NCBI GenBank assembly: GCA_903858165.1
Contig: CAIOHZ010000011.1
Span: 1-64,000, forward strand
Direction: 5' to 3'
DNA: 64,000 bases
Source of the DNA: an uncultured Pseudomonadota bacterium
GTDB taxonomy: Bacteria; Pseudomonadota; Gammaproteobacteria; Steroidobacterales; Steroidobacteraceae
The position numbers were made by a program, and so were the translations under genes. Positions 1-8,487 of the stretch are shown here, one piece after another. Under the pieces are notes generated by a model, which saw only the letters and a program-made list of their open reading frames with translations, searched no databases and had not been told where the DNA came from. Within the stretch, counting starts at the first letter, position 1. The number at the start of each line of letters is the position of its first letter.

Positions 1-851
1 GACGCAAGGCGTGAGTGGTAGAGCCAAGGCTCGCCTGGCCACAAGGCATCTTGGAACGGCCCGAAAGCGGCGAGACGGTGGTTAATGAAATCGTGCAGCG
101 CAGCCGCGGCGTCTTCGGGTGTCACGGGCCAGTCGAAGTGCTTGAGATTTCCCACGTGGTCGGGAAACTCGCTTTCCACTAACGCGATCACTTCACGTGT
201 GATGTCATCCGGCGCGAATGGTTGCGGCGCTGGCAGCAGCCCTGGGCCCTGCTTGCCGAAAGCGGCACGGTTCTCGCTGTCGTAGTTCCATTCACCGCCG
301 ATGGGCTGCTCGTCTTCCATGAGCGCGCCGGTACGGCGGCGCATCCAGCGGTAGAAGTACTCCATGCGCAGTTCTTTGCGCGGGGCAGCCCAAGCGGCAA
401 AGTCCGGGAGGGAGCACAGGAAATGGTTGTCCTCGCGGACTTGCAGTGGCGTGTTGCCACAGGCCGCGCGTAGTTGCTGCAGCACACGGAAATCGCCGGG
501 CTGAACCAACACCACGGCTTGCGGCTTCAGCTTCGCCAAGTCTGCGGCTAGTGCGGCACCCAGGGTGTCTGCAGTGTCGGTGGTGGTCTTGGTCTCAGCG
601 GCTGCGGCGACGCTTGGTGCTCGCTTGGGCAGTTCGCGGTAGTGCACCGTATGGCCTAGCGCCCGCTGTGCCTCGCGGAAGTGGCGCATCGCCGCCAGAA
701 ACAGCGCAGTACGAACTTTGCTCGAAGGAACGTGCGTGGATTCCGCGCGTACTTCTGCCATCCATACGGCGTCTTGCGCGGCATCGAAGCCGGAAAACGC
801 CGTGGCGTCAGCATTCAGCTGGTCGCCGAGGATGACGACGAGATGGCGCAT
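1..851 (-). CDS. FeS-BCP / cryptochrome-photolyase-related protein (partial, cut by window edge)
   Basis: The reading frame opens with ATG at 851 and runs off the left edge, so about 283 N-terminal residues are seen. The protein begins MRHLVVILGDQL and contains STHVPSSKVRTALFLAAMRHF, then RMEYFYRWMRRRTG, and GGEWNYDSENR. These segments are typical of the deoxyribodipyrimidine photolyase-related family (FeS-BCP, prokaryotic (6-4) photolyases), which bind FAD, a ribolumazine and a 4Fe-4S cluster. The cluster cysteines and FAD site would lie in the missing C-terminal half, so photolyase activity cannot be checked. It starts 2 bases after the htpX stop and is probably co-transcribed with htpX. 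Confidence 0.85.
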   Translation of the reverse strand, partial: MRHLVVILGDQLNADATAFSGFDAAQDAVWMAEVRAESTHVPSSKVRTALFLAAMRHFREAQRALGHTVHYRELPKRAPSVAAAAETKTTTDTADTLGAALAADLAKLKPQAVVLVQPGDFRVLQQLRAACGNTPLQVREDNHFLCSLPDFAAWAAPRKELRMEYFYRWMRRRTGALMEDEQPIGGEWNYDSENRAAFGKQGPGLLPAPQPFAPDDITREVIALVESEFPDHVGNLKHFDWPVTPEDAAAALHDFINHRLAAFGPFQDALWPGEPWLYHSRLA

Positions 852-853
852 CC

Positions 854-1735
854 TCAGGGCATGGCGCGCAGTGCGGCGATGCGGTCTTCCAGTGGCGGGT
901 GGGTCAGGAACATTGCACGGAGACCGCTGGCCTTGGAAGCCGAGATGCCGAACGCGGCCATCTGTTCTGGCATTTGCGGCGCGCTGGCGCGCTGCAGGGC
1001 CTCCAGAGCACCAATCATGGACTGCCGGTTGGCGAGCTTGGCGCCGCCTTCGTCGGCGCGGAATTCACGGCGGCGCGAGAACCACATGACGATCATGTTG
1101 GCCAGCAAGCCCAAGACGATTTGGGCCACGAAGCTGCCGATGAAAAAGCCGATACCCGGGCCGCCACCGCGGTCGCGGTTGCCGCGAAGCAGGTTGTCGA
1201 TAATGGAGCCGATGATGCGGGAGAACACGAACACGAAGGTGTTCAGCACGCCCATCAGCAAGGTTTGCGTCACCATGTCGCCGTTGGCGACGTGGCTCAC
1301 TTCGTGGCCAAGCACGGCTTCCACCTCGTCGCGACGCATGCGGCGCAGCAAGCCGGTGCTTACCGCCACGAGCGCGTCATTGCGGCGGGCGCCGGTGGCG
1401 AAGGCGTTGGGCTCCGGGGCCTCGAAGATGCCCACTTCGGGCATGCCGATACCGGCCTGCTTCGCTTGGCGTTGCACGGTGCTGACCAGCCAGGCTTCCT
1501 CTTCGGTACGCGGCTTGGTGATGAGCTGCACCCCCATGAACTTCTTCGCCTGCCATTTGGAGATGGCCAGCGAGAAGAAGGCGCCGCCGAAGCCGACGAT
1601 GCCACCGAAGAGAATGAGCGAGGTGAGGTTGAGCCCGTTGGACGTCAGCATGGGGCCAACGCCAAGAATGTTCAGGGTAACGCTGGCGAGCAACATGACA
1701 GCGAAGTTGGTGGCGAGCAGCAGCAGGATGCGCAT
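854..1735 (-). CDS. htpX: Membrane zinc protease HtpX
   Basis: This 293-residue M48 metalloprotease of the inner membrane degrades damaged membrane proteins and overlaps FtsH in function. The zinc site HEVSH is at about residues 144-148, and the third ligand is Glu224 in RREFRAD. Hydrophobic segments lie at about residues 4-25, 38-58, 158-180 and 195-218. Length and order match the family. The ATG at 1735 is chosen because AAGGA lies just upstream and because HtpX proteins begin MRI(L/M)LF-like; a longer frame upstream has no family similarity. A sigma-32-like promoter lies at 1808-1835. Confidence 0.95.
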   Translation of the reverse strand: MRILLLLATNFAVMLLASVTLNILGVGPMLTSNGLNLTSLILFGGIVGFGGAFFSLAISKWQAKKFMGVQLITKPRTEEEAWLVSTVQRQAKQAGIGMPEVGIFEAPEPNAFATGARRNDALVAVSTGLLRRMRRDEVEAVLGHEVSHVANGDMVTQTLLMGVLNTFVFVFSRIIGSIIDNLLRGNRDRGGGPGIGFFIGSFVAQIVLGLLANMIVMWFSRRREFRADEGGAKLANRQSMIGALEALQRASAPQMPEQMAAFGISASKASGLRAMFLTHPPLEDRIAALRAMP

Positions 1736-1807
1736 CGTCTGGTCCTTACCGGTTAAGCGTGTGGGGTATCTGTACGCCGGGCTACTAAAACAGCCCAACG
1801 TTTCATT

Positions 1808-1835
1808 GGATGGGGGCGGCGGCAAAAGGTTCAAG
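1808..1835 (-). promoter_or_regulatory. Sigma-32 (heat-shock) promoter of htpX
   Basis: Read on the minus strand, CTTGAAC (1835-1829) is followed by 13 nt and then CCCCATCC (1815-1808). The RpoH consensus is CTTGAAA, 11-16 nt, CCCCATnT. It would start transcription near 1800, about 65 nt ahead of the htpX ATG. HtpX is heat-shock controlled in several bacteria, which supports the call. Confidence 0.6.
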
Positions 1836-1896
1836 GCGGTGGTCTTGCCAGCCCCGGCAGGTTACCTTAGCCCTTGCAGTTAGGGGGTGTAATCCG

Positions 1897-3612
1897 ATGG
1901 CCCAGTTCATGCCGCGCGCGACGCCGGCCGCCGGTTTTCCGGGGCAGGTGTGGTGGGTTTTGGCCGCTTTGGCGGTGCTCGCCGCGCTAACGCGCTTTCC
2001 GCTCCCCATCGACGAAACCCGCTACCTAACGGTGGCTTGGGAGATGTGGCAGCGGGGTGATTTCCTGGTGCCGCACCTGAACGGCGAAGCCTACAGCCAC
2101 AAGCCGCCCTTGCTGTTCTGGCTGTTTCACGCGGGCTGGAACGTGTTCGGCGTGAATGCTTGGTGGCCACGGCTGGTGCCCGCGCTCGCGGCGGCCTTGT
2201 TGCTGTGGGTCGTGCGGGACTTGGGCCAGCGCCTGTGGCCGTCGCACCCGAAGGTGGCAGCTACAGCGCCCCTGCTGCTGGGCGGCGGTGCGTTCTTTCT
2301 GGCCTTCAGCGGCTTCATCATGTTCGACTTGCTGCTGGCTGCCCTGGTGGCCGTGGCGGCGCGGGCCAGTTGGCGCATGGGCGAAAGCCAGAACCCGTGG
2401 TGGCACGCGCTGGTGGCCGGCTTCTGGACGGGCCTTGCCATTCTCGCTAAGGGCCCGGTAACGCTCGTGTTTCTGGTGCCGCTCTGGCTGCTGGGCCCTT
2501 GGTGGCGTCGTGAGCCGCGTGCCCGCGGCTGGCGCTGGTGGGGCGCCGTCTTGCTGGCTTTTGTGGTGGCGGCGGCGGTGGCGCTCGCCTGGGCCTTGCC
2601 GGCGGCCGCGGCGGGTGGCGAAGTTTATGCACAGGCTATCTTGCTCAAACAGACCAGCCAACGCGTGGTGCAAAGCTTCGCCCACCAGCGCCCCTTCTGG
2701 TACTACGGCCTGTTCCTGCCCTTGCTATGGCTGCCGTGGGTCCTGTGGCCGCGCGCTTGGCAGGCGTTGGCTACCGTGGCGGGGGTACGCGATGCCGCGG
2801 GCCGCTTCCTCTGGGCTTGGCTGCTATTGCCACTGTTCATCCTGAGCCTGGTCAGCGGCAAGCAGCCGCAGTACCTGTTGCCGCTCATGGCACCACTCGC
2901 TTTGCTGCTTTCGCGGGGCTTGGTCCTGCAGGACCCCAGCACCCGTCACGATCGGGCTGGCCTGTTCATCGGGCTGCTGGTCGTGGCGCTGGGTGGCTTG
3001 TTGATAGCGGGGTCGTTGGGGCTCGGCCCGCAAGCCCCGGTGGATGACCTGTTTCGTGCCTGGCACCGAGGTTGGCTGGCCGGGACGCCATGGTGGCCCG
3101 GCGCGCTGGTGGCGCTGTTAGGGCTGGCGGTGCCGGGTGCATTGCGCCGCCCTTGGCCGCGTGCCTTGGCGCAGGTGCAGTTGCTCACGGCGGGCGTGGT
3201 GGCCTTGGTGCTTTACGTCATGCTGCATTCAGCCGCAGGACGCACCTTCGACCTCGCTCCTTTGGCGCAGCGGGTGCGGGTCTTGCAGCAGCAAGACCGC
3301 GTGGTGGCTTTCTGGGGCGACTACCACGGGCAGTTGGGTTTCATTGGCCGGCTTGAGCGACCCTTGCCGGAGTTGATGGGGCAAGAGGCTGGCGCTGCGC
3401 TGCAACGGCTTGGGCGTACTCACCCCGGTGCTTACGTGGTGGTGGAGGGCCGCGGTATGCCACCGGACAACGCCGAAATTTTCGCGTACCGTCGGAAGTG
3501 GTGGGCCTTGGTGCCCATCGGTGTGGCGGTGCAACTGCTCGGCCCCACGGGGGCGGGCCACGGGGCTGGCCACATGGATACAACATCCGCGGAGGCTGAA
3601 CCGGAAGCGTGA
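1897..3612 (+). CDS. ArnT-like GT-C glycosyltransferase (polyprenyl-phosphate sugar donor)
   Basis: This is a 571-residue multi-spanning inner-membrane protein of the ArnT/PMT (GT83/GT39) superfamily, which moves a sugar from an undecaprenyl-phosphate carrier to lipid A or another envelope acceptor. The first periplasmic loop carries PLPIDETRYL, with the catalytic-type Asp39-Glu40, followed by GEAYSHKPPLLFWLF, which is diagnostic for the family. About 11-12 hydrophobic helices follow, then a soluble C-terminal part. The ATG at 1897 has GGGGGTG upstream; the longer frame from 1810 is not supported. No lipid A or arn genes are nearby, so the sugar and acceptor are unknown. Confidence 0.82.
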   Translation: MAQFMPRATPAAGFPGQVWWVLAALAVLAALTRFPLPIDETRYLTVAWEMWQRGDFLVPHLNGEAYSHKPPLLFWLFHAGWNVFGVNAWWPRLVPALAAALLLWVVRDLGQRLWPSHPKVAATAPLLLGGGAFFLAFSGFIMFDLLLAALVAVAARASWRMGESQNPWWHALVAGFWTGLAILAKGPVTLVFLVPLWLLGPWWRREPRARGWRWWGAVLLAFVVAAAVALAWALPAAAAGGEVYAQAILLKQTSQRVVQSFAHQRPFWYYGLFLPLLWLPWVLWPRAWQALATVAGVRDAAGRFLWAWLLLPLFILSLVSGKQPQYLLPLMAPLALLLSRGLVLQDPSTRHDRAGLFIGLLVVALGGLLIAGSLGLGPQAPVDDLFRAWHRGWLAGTPWWPGALVALLGLAVPGALRRPWPRALAQVQLLTAGVVALVLYVMLHSAAGRTFDLAPLAQRVRVLQQQDRVVAFWGDYHGQLGFIGRLERPLPELMGQEAGAALQRLGRTHPGAYVVVEGRGMPPDNAEIFAYRRKWWALVPIGVAVQLLGPTGAGHGAGHMDTTSAEAEPEA

Positions 3613-3649
3613 CGTTCAGCCCGTCGAGTTACCACGACAGGAGGTCGTC

Positions 3650-5035
3650 TTGAAACTGCACTTCTGCGGCGCGGCCGGTGAGGTCACCGGCTCCTGCCAT
3701 CACTTTACGGTGGGCGAAGACCAGTTCCTGCTCGATTGCGGGCTGTTTCAAGGTGGCCGTGGTCTTTACGAGCGCAACCGCACTCCTTGGCCGTTCAGTG
3801 CCAAGGAACTAACGTTCGTAGTGCTTAGCCACGCGCATCTCGACCACAGCGGCTTGCTGCCGCGGTTGGTGCGGGAAGGCTTCAGTGGTCCTATCTACAC
3901 CACGCAGGCTACGTGCGAGCTGTTGGTGGTGATGCTGGCAGATAGCGCCCACCTGCAGCAGGCGGAGGCGGAACGCTCGCAACGCCGTGGCCGGGATTTC
4001 ACCGTGCTTTATACCCCGGCTGAAGTGGACGCCACGCTGCAACAACTGCGCGTGGTGGACTACGGCGAGGAATTCGCGCCAGCCCCCGGTGTGCGTGCGC
4101 GTCTGCAGGATGCAGGGCATATCCTCGGTTCGGCTATCGTCGAACTGTGGTTGCAGGAAGCGGGGCGCGAGGTGAAGGTCGTCGCTTCCGGCGACTTGGG
4201 GCAACCGGGACGCCCCATCTTGCAAGACCCTGCGATGGTGGCCGACGCCGATGTGTTGTTGCTGGAGTCGACCTATGGCGACCGCAACCACCGCACTTTG
4301 GCGGCAACGCTTGATGAACTGGTGCTGGCCTTGCGCAGGGCTTTGCTCGAGAAGCGCGGTAACGTCATCGTGCCGGCGTTTGCGGTGGGCCGTACGCAGG
4401 AACTGCTCTACTGCCTGAACGACTTGGTGGCGGCGGGGAGTTTGCCGCCCTTGCAGGTGTTCCTGGATTCGCCCATGGCGCAGGAAGTAACACGGATTAC
4501 TGCCCGTCACTTCGAGTTGTTCGATGAGGCAGCGCAAGCGGCGGTGGAGCATCGCCCACCGCCTTCGCGGCGACTCAAGGTCACCTTCACGGAAACCGTG
4601 CAGGAGTCCATGGCGATCAACCGCATCAGTTCCGGAGCCGTGATTATTGCCGCCAGTGGCATGTGCGATGGCGGCCGAGTGCGACACCACTTGCGACAAC
4701 ACTTGCCGAACCCACGTACCACGGTGCTTATCACGGGCTTCCAGGCTGCAGGCACGCTGGGGCGGCAGCTGGTAGATGGTGCTCGCGAAGTGAAGATGTT
4801 CGGTGAGACAGTGCCCGTCAACGCTGAGGTGGTGACCTTGGGTGGTTTTTCCGCGCATGCGGACCAGACAGCCTTGCTGGCGTGGGTGGCAGCCTTCAGT
4901 ACGCCGCCTCGCAAGATCTGGTTGGTGCATGGCGAACCCCGTGGCAGCGACGCCTTGGCCGCAGCACTCGCGCAGCGCGGGCTGGACGTGGCGGTGGCAC
5001 GAACCGGTGAGGTGGTGGAGTTGGTTCGCGAATGA
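3650..5035 (+). CDS. Beta-CASP metallo-beta-lactamase RNA-processing nuclease (CPSF/YSH1-like)
   Basis: A 461-residue member of the MBL-fold beta-CASP family (archaeal/bacterial CPSF73-like exo/endonucleases). The metal motif HAHLDH is at residues 61-66, the beta-CASP insert is in the middle, and an RMMBL module (GGFSAHADQ) is near the C-terminus. I choose the TTG at 3650 because AGGAGGT sits 5-6 nt upstream and the protein then begins exactly at the fold (MKLHFCGAAGEVTGS). It follows the glycosyltransferase by 37 nt and overlaps the next gene by 4 bases (ATGA). The actual RNA target cannot be inferred. Confidence 0.88.
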   Translation: MKLHFCGAAGEVTGSCHHFTVGEDQFLLDCGLFQGGRGLYERNRTPWPFSAKELTFVVLSHAHLDHSGLLPRLVREGFSGPIYTTQATCELLVVMLADSAHLQQAEAERSQRRGRDFTVLYTPAEVDATLQQLRVVDYGEEFAPAPGVRARLQDAGHILGSAIVELWLQEAGREVKVVASGDLGQPGRPILQDPAMVADADVLLLESTYGDRNHRTLAATLDELVLALRRALLEKRGNVIVPAFAVGRTQELLYCLNDLVAAGSLPPLQVFLDSPMAQEVTRITARHFELFDEAAQAAVEHRPPPSRRLKVTFTETVQESMAINRISSGAVIIAASGMCDGGRVRHHLRQHLPNPRTTVLITGFQAAGTLGRQLVDGAREVKMFGETVPVNAEVVTLGGFSAHADQTALLAWVAAFSTPPRKIWLVHGEPRGSDALAAALAQRGLDVAVARTGEVVELVRE

Positions 5036-5709
5036 ATACGGCATTTGAAGCCTGGGTGGCGCGTCCTTGGCGCATGTTGGGTGAACTGTTGCGCCCTGAA
5101 TGGGCGTTCCGCCGTCGCAAGGTGGTGGCTACGGTGGTGGTGTTCGGTTCGGCGCGTTTGCCGGCAGGCAGCCACTGGTACGAGCAGGCGCGCGAATTTT
5201 CCATGCGGCTGGCTGCTTGTGAAGACCCCAGTTGTCGCGAATGGGTGGTGATGACCGGTGGTGGGCCGGGCGTGATGGAGGCTGCGAACCGCGGTGCTCA
5301 AGAAGCGGGTGCGCTGACGGTGGGCCTGAATATCCGTTTGCCGCACGAGCAACAGCCGAACCGTTACGTTTCCCCAGGACTCGGCTTTGAATTTCGCTAT
5401 TTCGCGCTGCGCAAGTTCCACTTCATGTTGCGGGCCCGTGCCTTGGTGGCGTTCCCCGGAGGCTTCGGTACCTTCGACGAGTTGTTTGAAGCGCTGACCT
5501 TGGTGCAGACCCGCAAGGTGGAGCGTTTGCCCATCATTCTGGTGGGGCGACAGTTCTGGCAGCGCGCGCTGGATTTCGACTGGTTGGCCGAGCAGGGCGT
5601 CATCTCGCCGGCCGACGCGGCGCTGGTCACCATCGTCGATACCGGTGCCGAAGCCGCTGCCGCAGTGCTCGCCAGCCACCCGCCCGCGCACGGCCACGCC
5701 GGGCCTTGA
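5032..5709 (+). CDS. LOG-family protein (TIGR00730-like, Rossmann-fold nucleotide-binding)
   Basis: This 225-residue protein shows the LOG (lysine-decarboxylase-like) signatures GGGPGVMEAANRGA and PGGFGTFDELFEALT. In characterised members these carry the nucleotide 5'-monophosphate phosphoribohydrolase site used for cytokinin-type activation or for AMP hydrolysis. The Arg and Glu of the PGG-GT--E motif are intact. The start overlaps the stop of the beta-CASP gene (ATGA), so the two are translationally coupled. A substrate cannot be assigned from sequence. Confidence 0.85.
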   Translation: MNTAFEAWVARPWRMLGELLRPEWAFRRRKVVATVVVFGSARLPAGSHWYEQAREFSMRLAACEDPSCREWVVMTGGGPGVMEAANRGAQEAGALTVGLNIRLPHEQQPNRYVSPGLGFEFRYFALRKFHFMLRARALVAFPGGFGTFDELFEALTLVQTRKVERLPIILVGRQFWQRALDFDWLAEQGVISPADAALVTIVDTGAEAAAAVLASHPPAHGHAGP

Positions 5710-5751
5710 AAGTCGGCAGCAAACGCCCCGCAAGGCGCCGGAATCTGTCTC

Positions 5752-5769
5752 AGCGAGCTTGCTCGTGAC
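5752..5769. repeat. REP-like palindromic core
   Basis: The short segment AGCGAGCTTGCTCGTGAC resembles the core of Pseudomonas/Stenotrophomonas-type REP sequences (GAGCNNGCTTGCTCGCGAC). Copies of the same core occur at 21.95 and 29.5 kb. Here it lies between the LOG gene and cbpA, a usual extragenic site. Confidence 0.5.
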
Positions 5770-5811
5770 CCGGTGTGCCACGACGATTGGCGCGTTCGCG
5801 TACGTCAACCC

Positions 5812-5839
5812 CTTGAAATCTTCTCCAGTGGGTACATCC
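5812..5839 (+). promoter_or_regulatory. Possible heat-shock promoter of cbpA
   Basis: CTTGAAA at 5812-5818 is a perfect sigma-32 -35 element. After 13 nt comes GTACATCC, a weak match to CCCCATnT. Transcription would start almost at the cbpA ATG (5847), which also lacks a clear Shine-Dalgarno sequence, so a nearly leaderless message is implied. The -10 part is the weak point. Confidence 0.35.
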
Positions 5840-5846
5840 TGTACGG

Positions 5847-6836
5847 ATGGAATACCGAGACTACTACGCCCTACTTGGGGTGCCGCGTACCGCTGACGCG
5901 GAAGAGATCAAGCGCGCCTACCGTCGCAAGGCGCGCAAGTTTCACCCGGACGTCAGCAAGGAAAAGAACGCCGAGGCGCGCTTCAAGGAAGTGCAGGAGG
6001 CATACGAGGTCCTGAAGGACACCGAGAAGCGGGCGGCCTATGACCAGTTGGGTGCCAATTGGCGGGATGGCCAGCAATTCCGCGCGCCCCCGGGTTTTGA
6101 CTTTGGCGGGCGTGGCGGGCCACAGGGCGGTGCACATGCCAGTGGTGGCTTCAGCGATTTTTTCTCGTCGCTGTTCGGCAGTAACGGTGGCGGTGGCGGT
6201 GGCTTCAGCGGCGGCGAGGACCTTGGCGAATTGTTTGGTAGGCGCGCCGGGCAGGCGCGGCAGGCACGTGCGCGTGGGCGAGACGTCCGTGTCTTGCTGA
6301 CCCTGTCCTTGGACGAAGCCCACGCTGGCGCTTTCCGCGAAATCGACTTCGATCGTCGCCGTGCGGACGGTACGGCCGAGCGGCGCAACTTGCGTGTGAA
6401 GATTCCTGCAGGGGTCTTGCCTAAACAGGTCATCCGGCTGGGTGGTCAGGGTGACGAGGGCGCAGGTGGTCCGTCTGGCGATTTGCTGCTGGAAGTGCAG
6501 CACCATCCGTACCGTCATTACCAATTGGAAGGGCGCGACCTCCATCTCCATGTGCCGCTGGCGCCGTGGGAAGCGGCGCTGGGGGCCACGGTGCAAGTGC
6601 CCACGCTGGGAGGCGCTGTGGACCTGCGTATTCCGGCGGGCAGCAGCGCTGGCCGCAAACTGCGCCTGCGTGGTCGCGGCTTTGCTGGTGAACGCGGTGC
6701 CGCTGAAGGTTGCGGCGACCTTTATGTGGTGGTCGACATCGCCATGCCGCCCCCCAGCGACGATCCCGCAGTGGTTGCGGCTTGGGAAGCGCTACGTGGC
6801 GCAACCGCTTTCAAGCCTCGTGAGGGCTGGGAGTAA
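5847..6836 (+). CDS. cbpA: CbpA-type DnaJ-family co-chaperone
   Basis: A 329-residue class B J-protein that stimulates DnaK ATPase. It has an N-terminal J domain (MEYRDYYALLGV, HPD motif at residues 33-35), then a glycine/phenylalanine-rich linker with a run of glycines at about residues 110-125, then two DnaJ C-terminal beta-domains. It lacks the zinc-finger CxxCxGxG repeats of DnaJ, so CbpA is the better name. No CbpM partner gene follows. The ATG at 5847 is fixed by the J-domain start. Confidence 0.9.
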   Translation: MEYRDYYALLGVPRTADAEEIKRAYRRKARKFHPDVSKEKNAEARFKEVQEAYEVLKDTEKRAAYDQLGANWRDGQQFRAPPGFDFGGRGGPQGGAHASGGFSDFFSSLFGSNGGGGGGFSGGEDLGELFGRRAGQARQARARGRDVRVLLTLSLDEAHAGAFREIDFDRRRADGTAERRNLRVKIPAGVLPKQVIRLGGQGDEGAGGPSGDLLLEVQHHPYRHYQLEGRDLHLHVPLAPWEAALGATVQVPTLGGAVDLRIPAGSSAGRKLRLRGRGFAGERGAAEGCGDLYVVVDIAMPPPSDDPAVVAAWEALRGATAFKPREGWE

Positions 6837-6848
6837 GCAGCGCGGGCT

Positions 6849-7895
6849 TCAGCCCAGCACGCCGCCGAGCCAGTGCCCGATACCGAAGGTAATAGCACCG
6901 GCACCTGCACCGATAGCCAGCATGCGCAAGCCGCCGATGAACGCATTGCGGCCCGTGAACAGCGACAACACCATGCCGACACCAAACAGCGCCACGCCAC
7001 TGAGCCCGGCGGCGTAGACGGCTGCTTGATTCACAGCATGGCCGAGCAGGAATGGCAGCAAGGGTAGCGCCGCGCCCAGCGAGAACGCCAGAAAACTGAA
7101 TAGCGCGGCACTCCACGGTGAGCCGAGGTCATCGGGGTTCAGGCCCAATTCTTCGCGGGCCAGCGCATCGAGCGCGTGTTCGGGGTTCTTGACCAATTCA
7201 TAGGTCATCTCGCGGGCACGGGCCAGGTCCATGCCGCGGGCGGCGTAGATAAGCGCCAGTTCTTCCGCCTCTTCCTCGGGGTATTCCTCGAGTTCTTCGC
7301 GCTCCAAGCCAATCTGGTATTCGAACATCTCGCGCTGCGAACGCACGGAGATGTATTCGCCGGCCGCCATGGATAAGGCACCGGCCAGCAACCCGGCGAC
7401 GCCGGCAGTCAGCGCCGCACCGCTGGTCGCGCCAGCGCCAGCCACGCCCATCAACAAGCTGGCGTTCGACACGAGCCCATCGTTCACACCGAAGACGGCA
7501 GCGCGCAGGTTGCCGCCACCCATACTCTTGTGGCGCGCACCGACTTCCGACACGGAGGTGGGCATGGCATGGCCCGGGGTGGGCGCGCCGCCGCCGTAGA
7601 CGGAAAGGCCACGCAGCTTCATGGCGATGAGCGCCGTCTTCATGCGGCGCGGGCCAAGGCGCCGCAGCAGCACGGCCACCAGGCGTGCACGCGCGCTGGG
7701 TTGGAAGGCGGCGATGAACGCGGGCGTCAGCCCGCCGTTGCGTTCCCAAGTGACCGCTTGTTCTTCAGCGGAAGCACCCAGCGAAACGAACAGGGAGCGT
7801 TTGGCCAAGTCTGGCTCGCAGTCCGCCAAAATGCGGTAAAGCCAAGCGGACTGACGTTCATGGAACCAGCTTTCAGCAGCATTTTCGATCGACAT
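6849..7895 (-). CDS. Ferritin-like domain / VIT1-CCC1 family iron-manganese transporter
   Basis: A 348-residue protein combining an N-terminal ferritin-like helical region (about residues 1-100, with WFHERQSAWLYR and a later EEQA) with a C-terminal VIT1/CCC1 membrane domain of about five helices (GVNDGLVSNASLLMGVAGA, then AGEYISVRSQREMFEYQI, both family signatures). Relatives such as MbfA export Fe or Mn from the cytoplasm. The acidic segment at about residues 208-225, rich in Glu, is the expected cytoplasmic metal-binding hairpin. The ATG at 7895 is preferred (GGAG 7 nt upstream) over a GTG 18 nt earlier. Confidence 0.85.
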   Translation of the reverse strand: MSIENAAESWFHERQSAWLYRILADCEPDLAKRSLFVSLGASAEEQAVTWERNGGLTPAFIAAFQPSARARLVAVLLRRLGPRRMKTALIAMKLRGLSVYGGGAPTPGHAMPTSVSEVGARHKSMGGGNLRAAVFGVNDGLVSNASLLMGVAGAGATSGAALTAGVAGLLAGALSMAAGEYISVRSQREMFEYQIGLEREELEEYPEEEAEELALIYAARGMDLARAREMTYELVKNPEHALDALAREELGLNPDDLGSPWSAALFSFLAFSLGAALPLLPFLLGHAVNQAAVYAAGLSGVALFGVGMVLSLFTGRNAFIGGLRMLAIGAGAGAITFGIGHWLGGVLG

Positions 7896-7985
7896 GGCAA
7901 GACTCCGCGGCACGACTTGGCAGCACGGCTCCGCTTAACGACTCGGTAGTACGAATCGGCAGTACGAACTGGGCAACCGTACCCT

Positions 7986-8426
7986 TCAGGCACTCCGGGG
8001 GAGGCCGCTGCCAAGGATACGCTGTACATGGCGAATGAGGGCAAGCTCCGCTTGCGGCAGGTCGACAATGTCGATGGCACCTGCGCGGAGGGCTTCCACG
8101 GCGGTCGCCACGTCACCTTGCTCATCGAGGCAGATGGCGTCTGCTTCGCCACGCAGTCGCAACTGCCGGAGGAGTGTTCCAAGGGGCAGGTCGGATGCCG
8201 CCGACGCCAGTACGAGCAACTGCGTCTGCGCGCCGTCTACGTCGTTTAGGAGGGCCTGCCCGGAAGGGAAGACGCGCCCGAGTACGGCATATGGCTCCAT
8301 CCACGCTAGGAAATCGCCGGCAAGCCGCCCGTTGGTGGTGATGAGGCTGATGACAGGATAGAGCAGACTGGCCAAGCGGTTAACCCGCTGCCGGGCAAAA
8401 TGGAAAGAAAACGGCAGCCTGCACAA
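7986..8426 (-). CDS. Degenerate single-domain receiver (FixT-like pseudo-response regulator)
   Basis: About 146 residues from a TTG at 8426; the start is uncertain and a later TTG is possible. No database-type motif is obvious, but the chain aligns by eye with the receiver domain of the neighbouring FixJ: PVISLITTNGRLAGDFLAWM with TTVFVVDDDEAVRTSLKLLL, and GDVATAVEALRAGAIDIVDL with GDVPMAVEAMQHGAVDFIQK. All phosphorylation residues are changed: the acidic DDD is TTN (30-32), the acceptor Asp is Ala74, and the Thr and Lys positions are also lost. There is no DNA-binding domain. It follows fixJ by 61 nt. A FixT-like feedback role on FixL is inferred; there are too few cysteines for the Fe-S cluster of Caulobacter FixT. 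Confidence 0.7.
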   Translation of the reverse strand: MCRLPFSFHFARQRVNRLASLLYPVISLITTNGRLAGDFLAWMEPYAVLGRVFPSGQALLNDVDGAQTQLLVLASAASDLPLGTLLRQLRLRGEADAICLDEQGDVATAVEALRAGAIDIVDLPQAELALIRHVQRILGSGLPRSA

Positions 8427-8487
8427 TGTCCCACTACCACTGCCACCCCGCTATAACGGGTTTTACGGATGCTTTATGGACCGCCGT

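Noticed and set aside
681-1883. A 400-codon open frame on the plus strand over htpX
   Set aside because: It is antisense to htpX and the photolyase-like gene and has no recognisable motif; G+C-rich DNA gives such long shadow frames.
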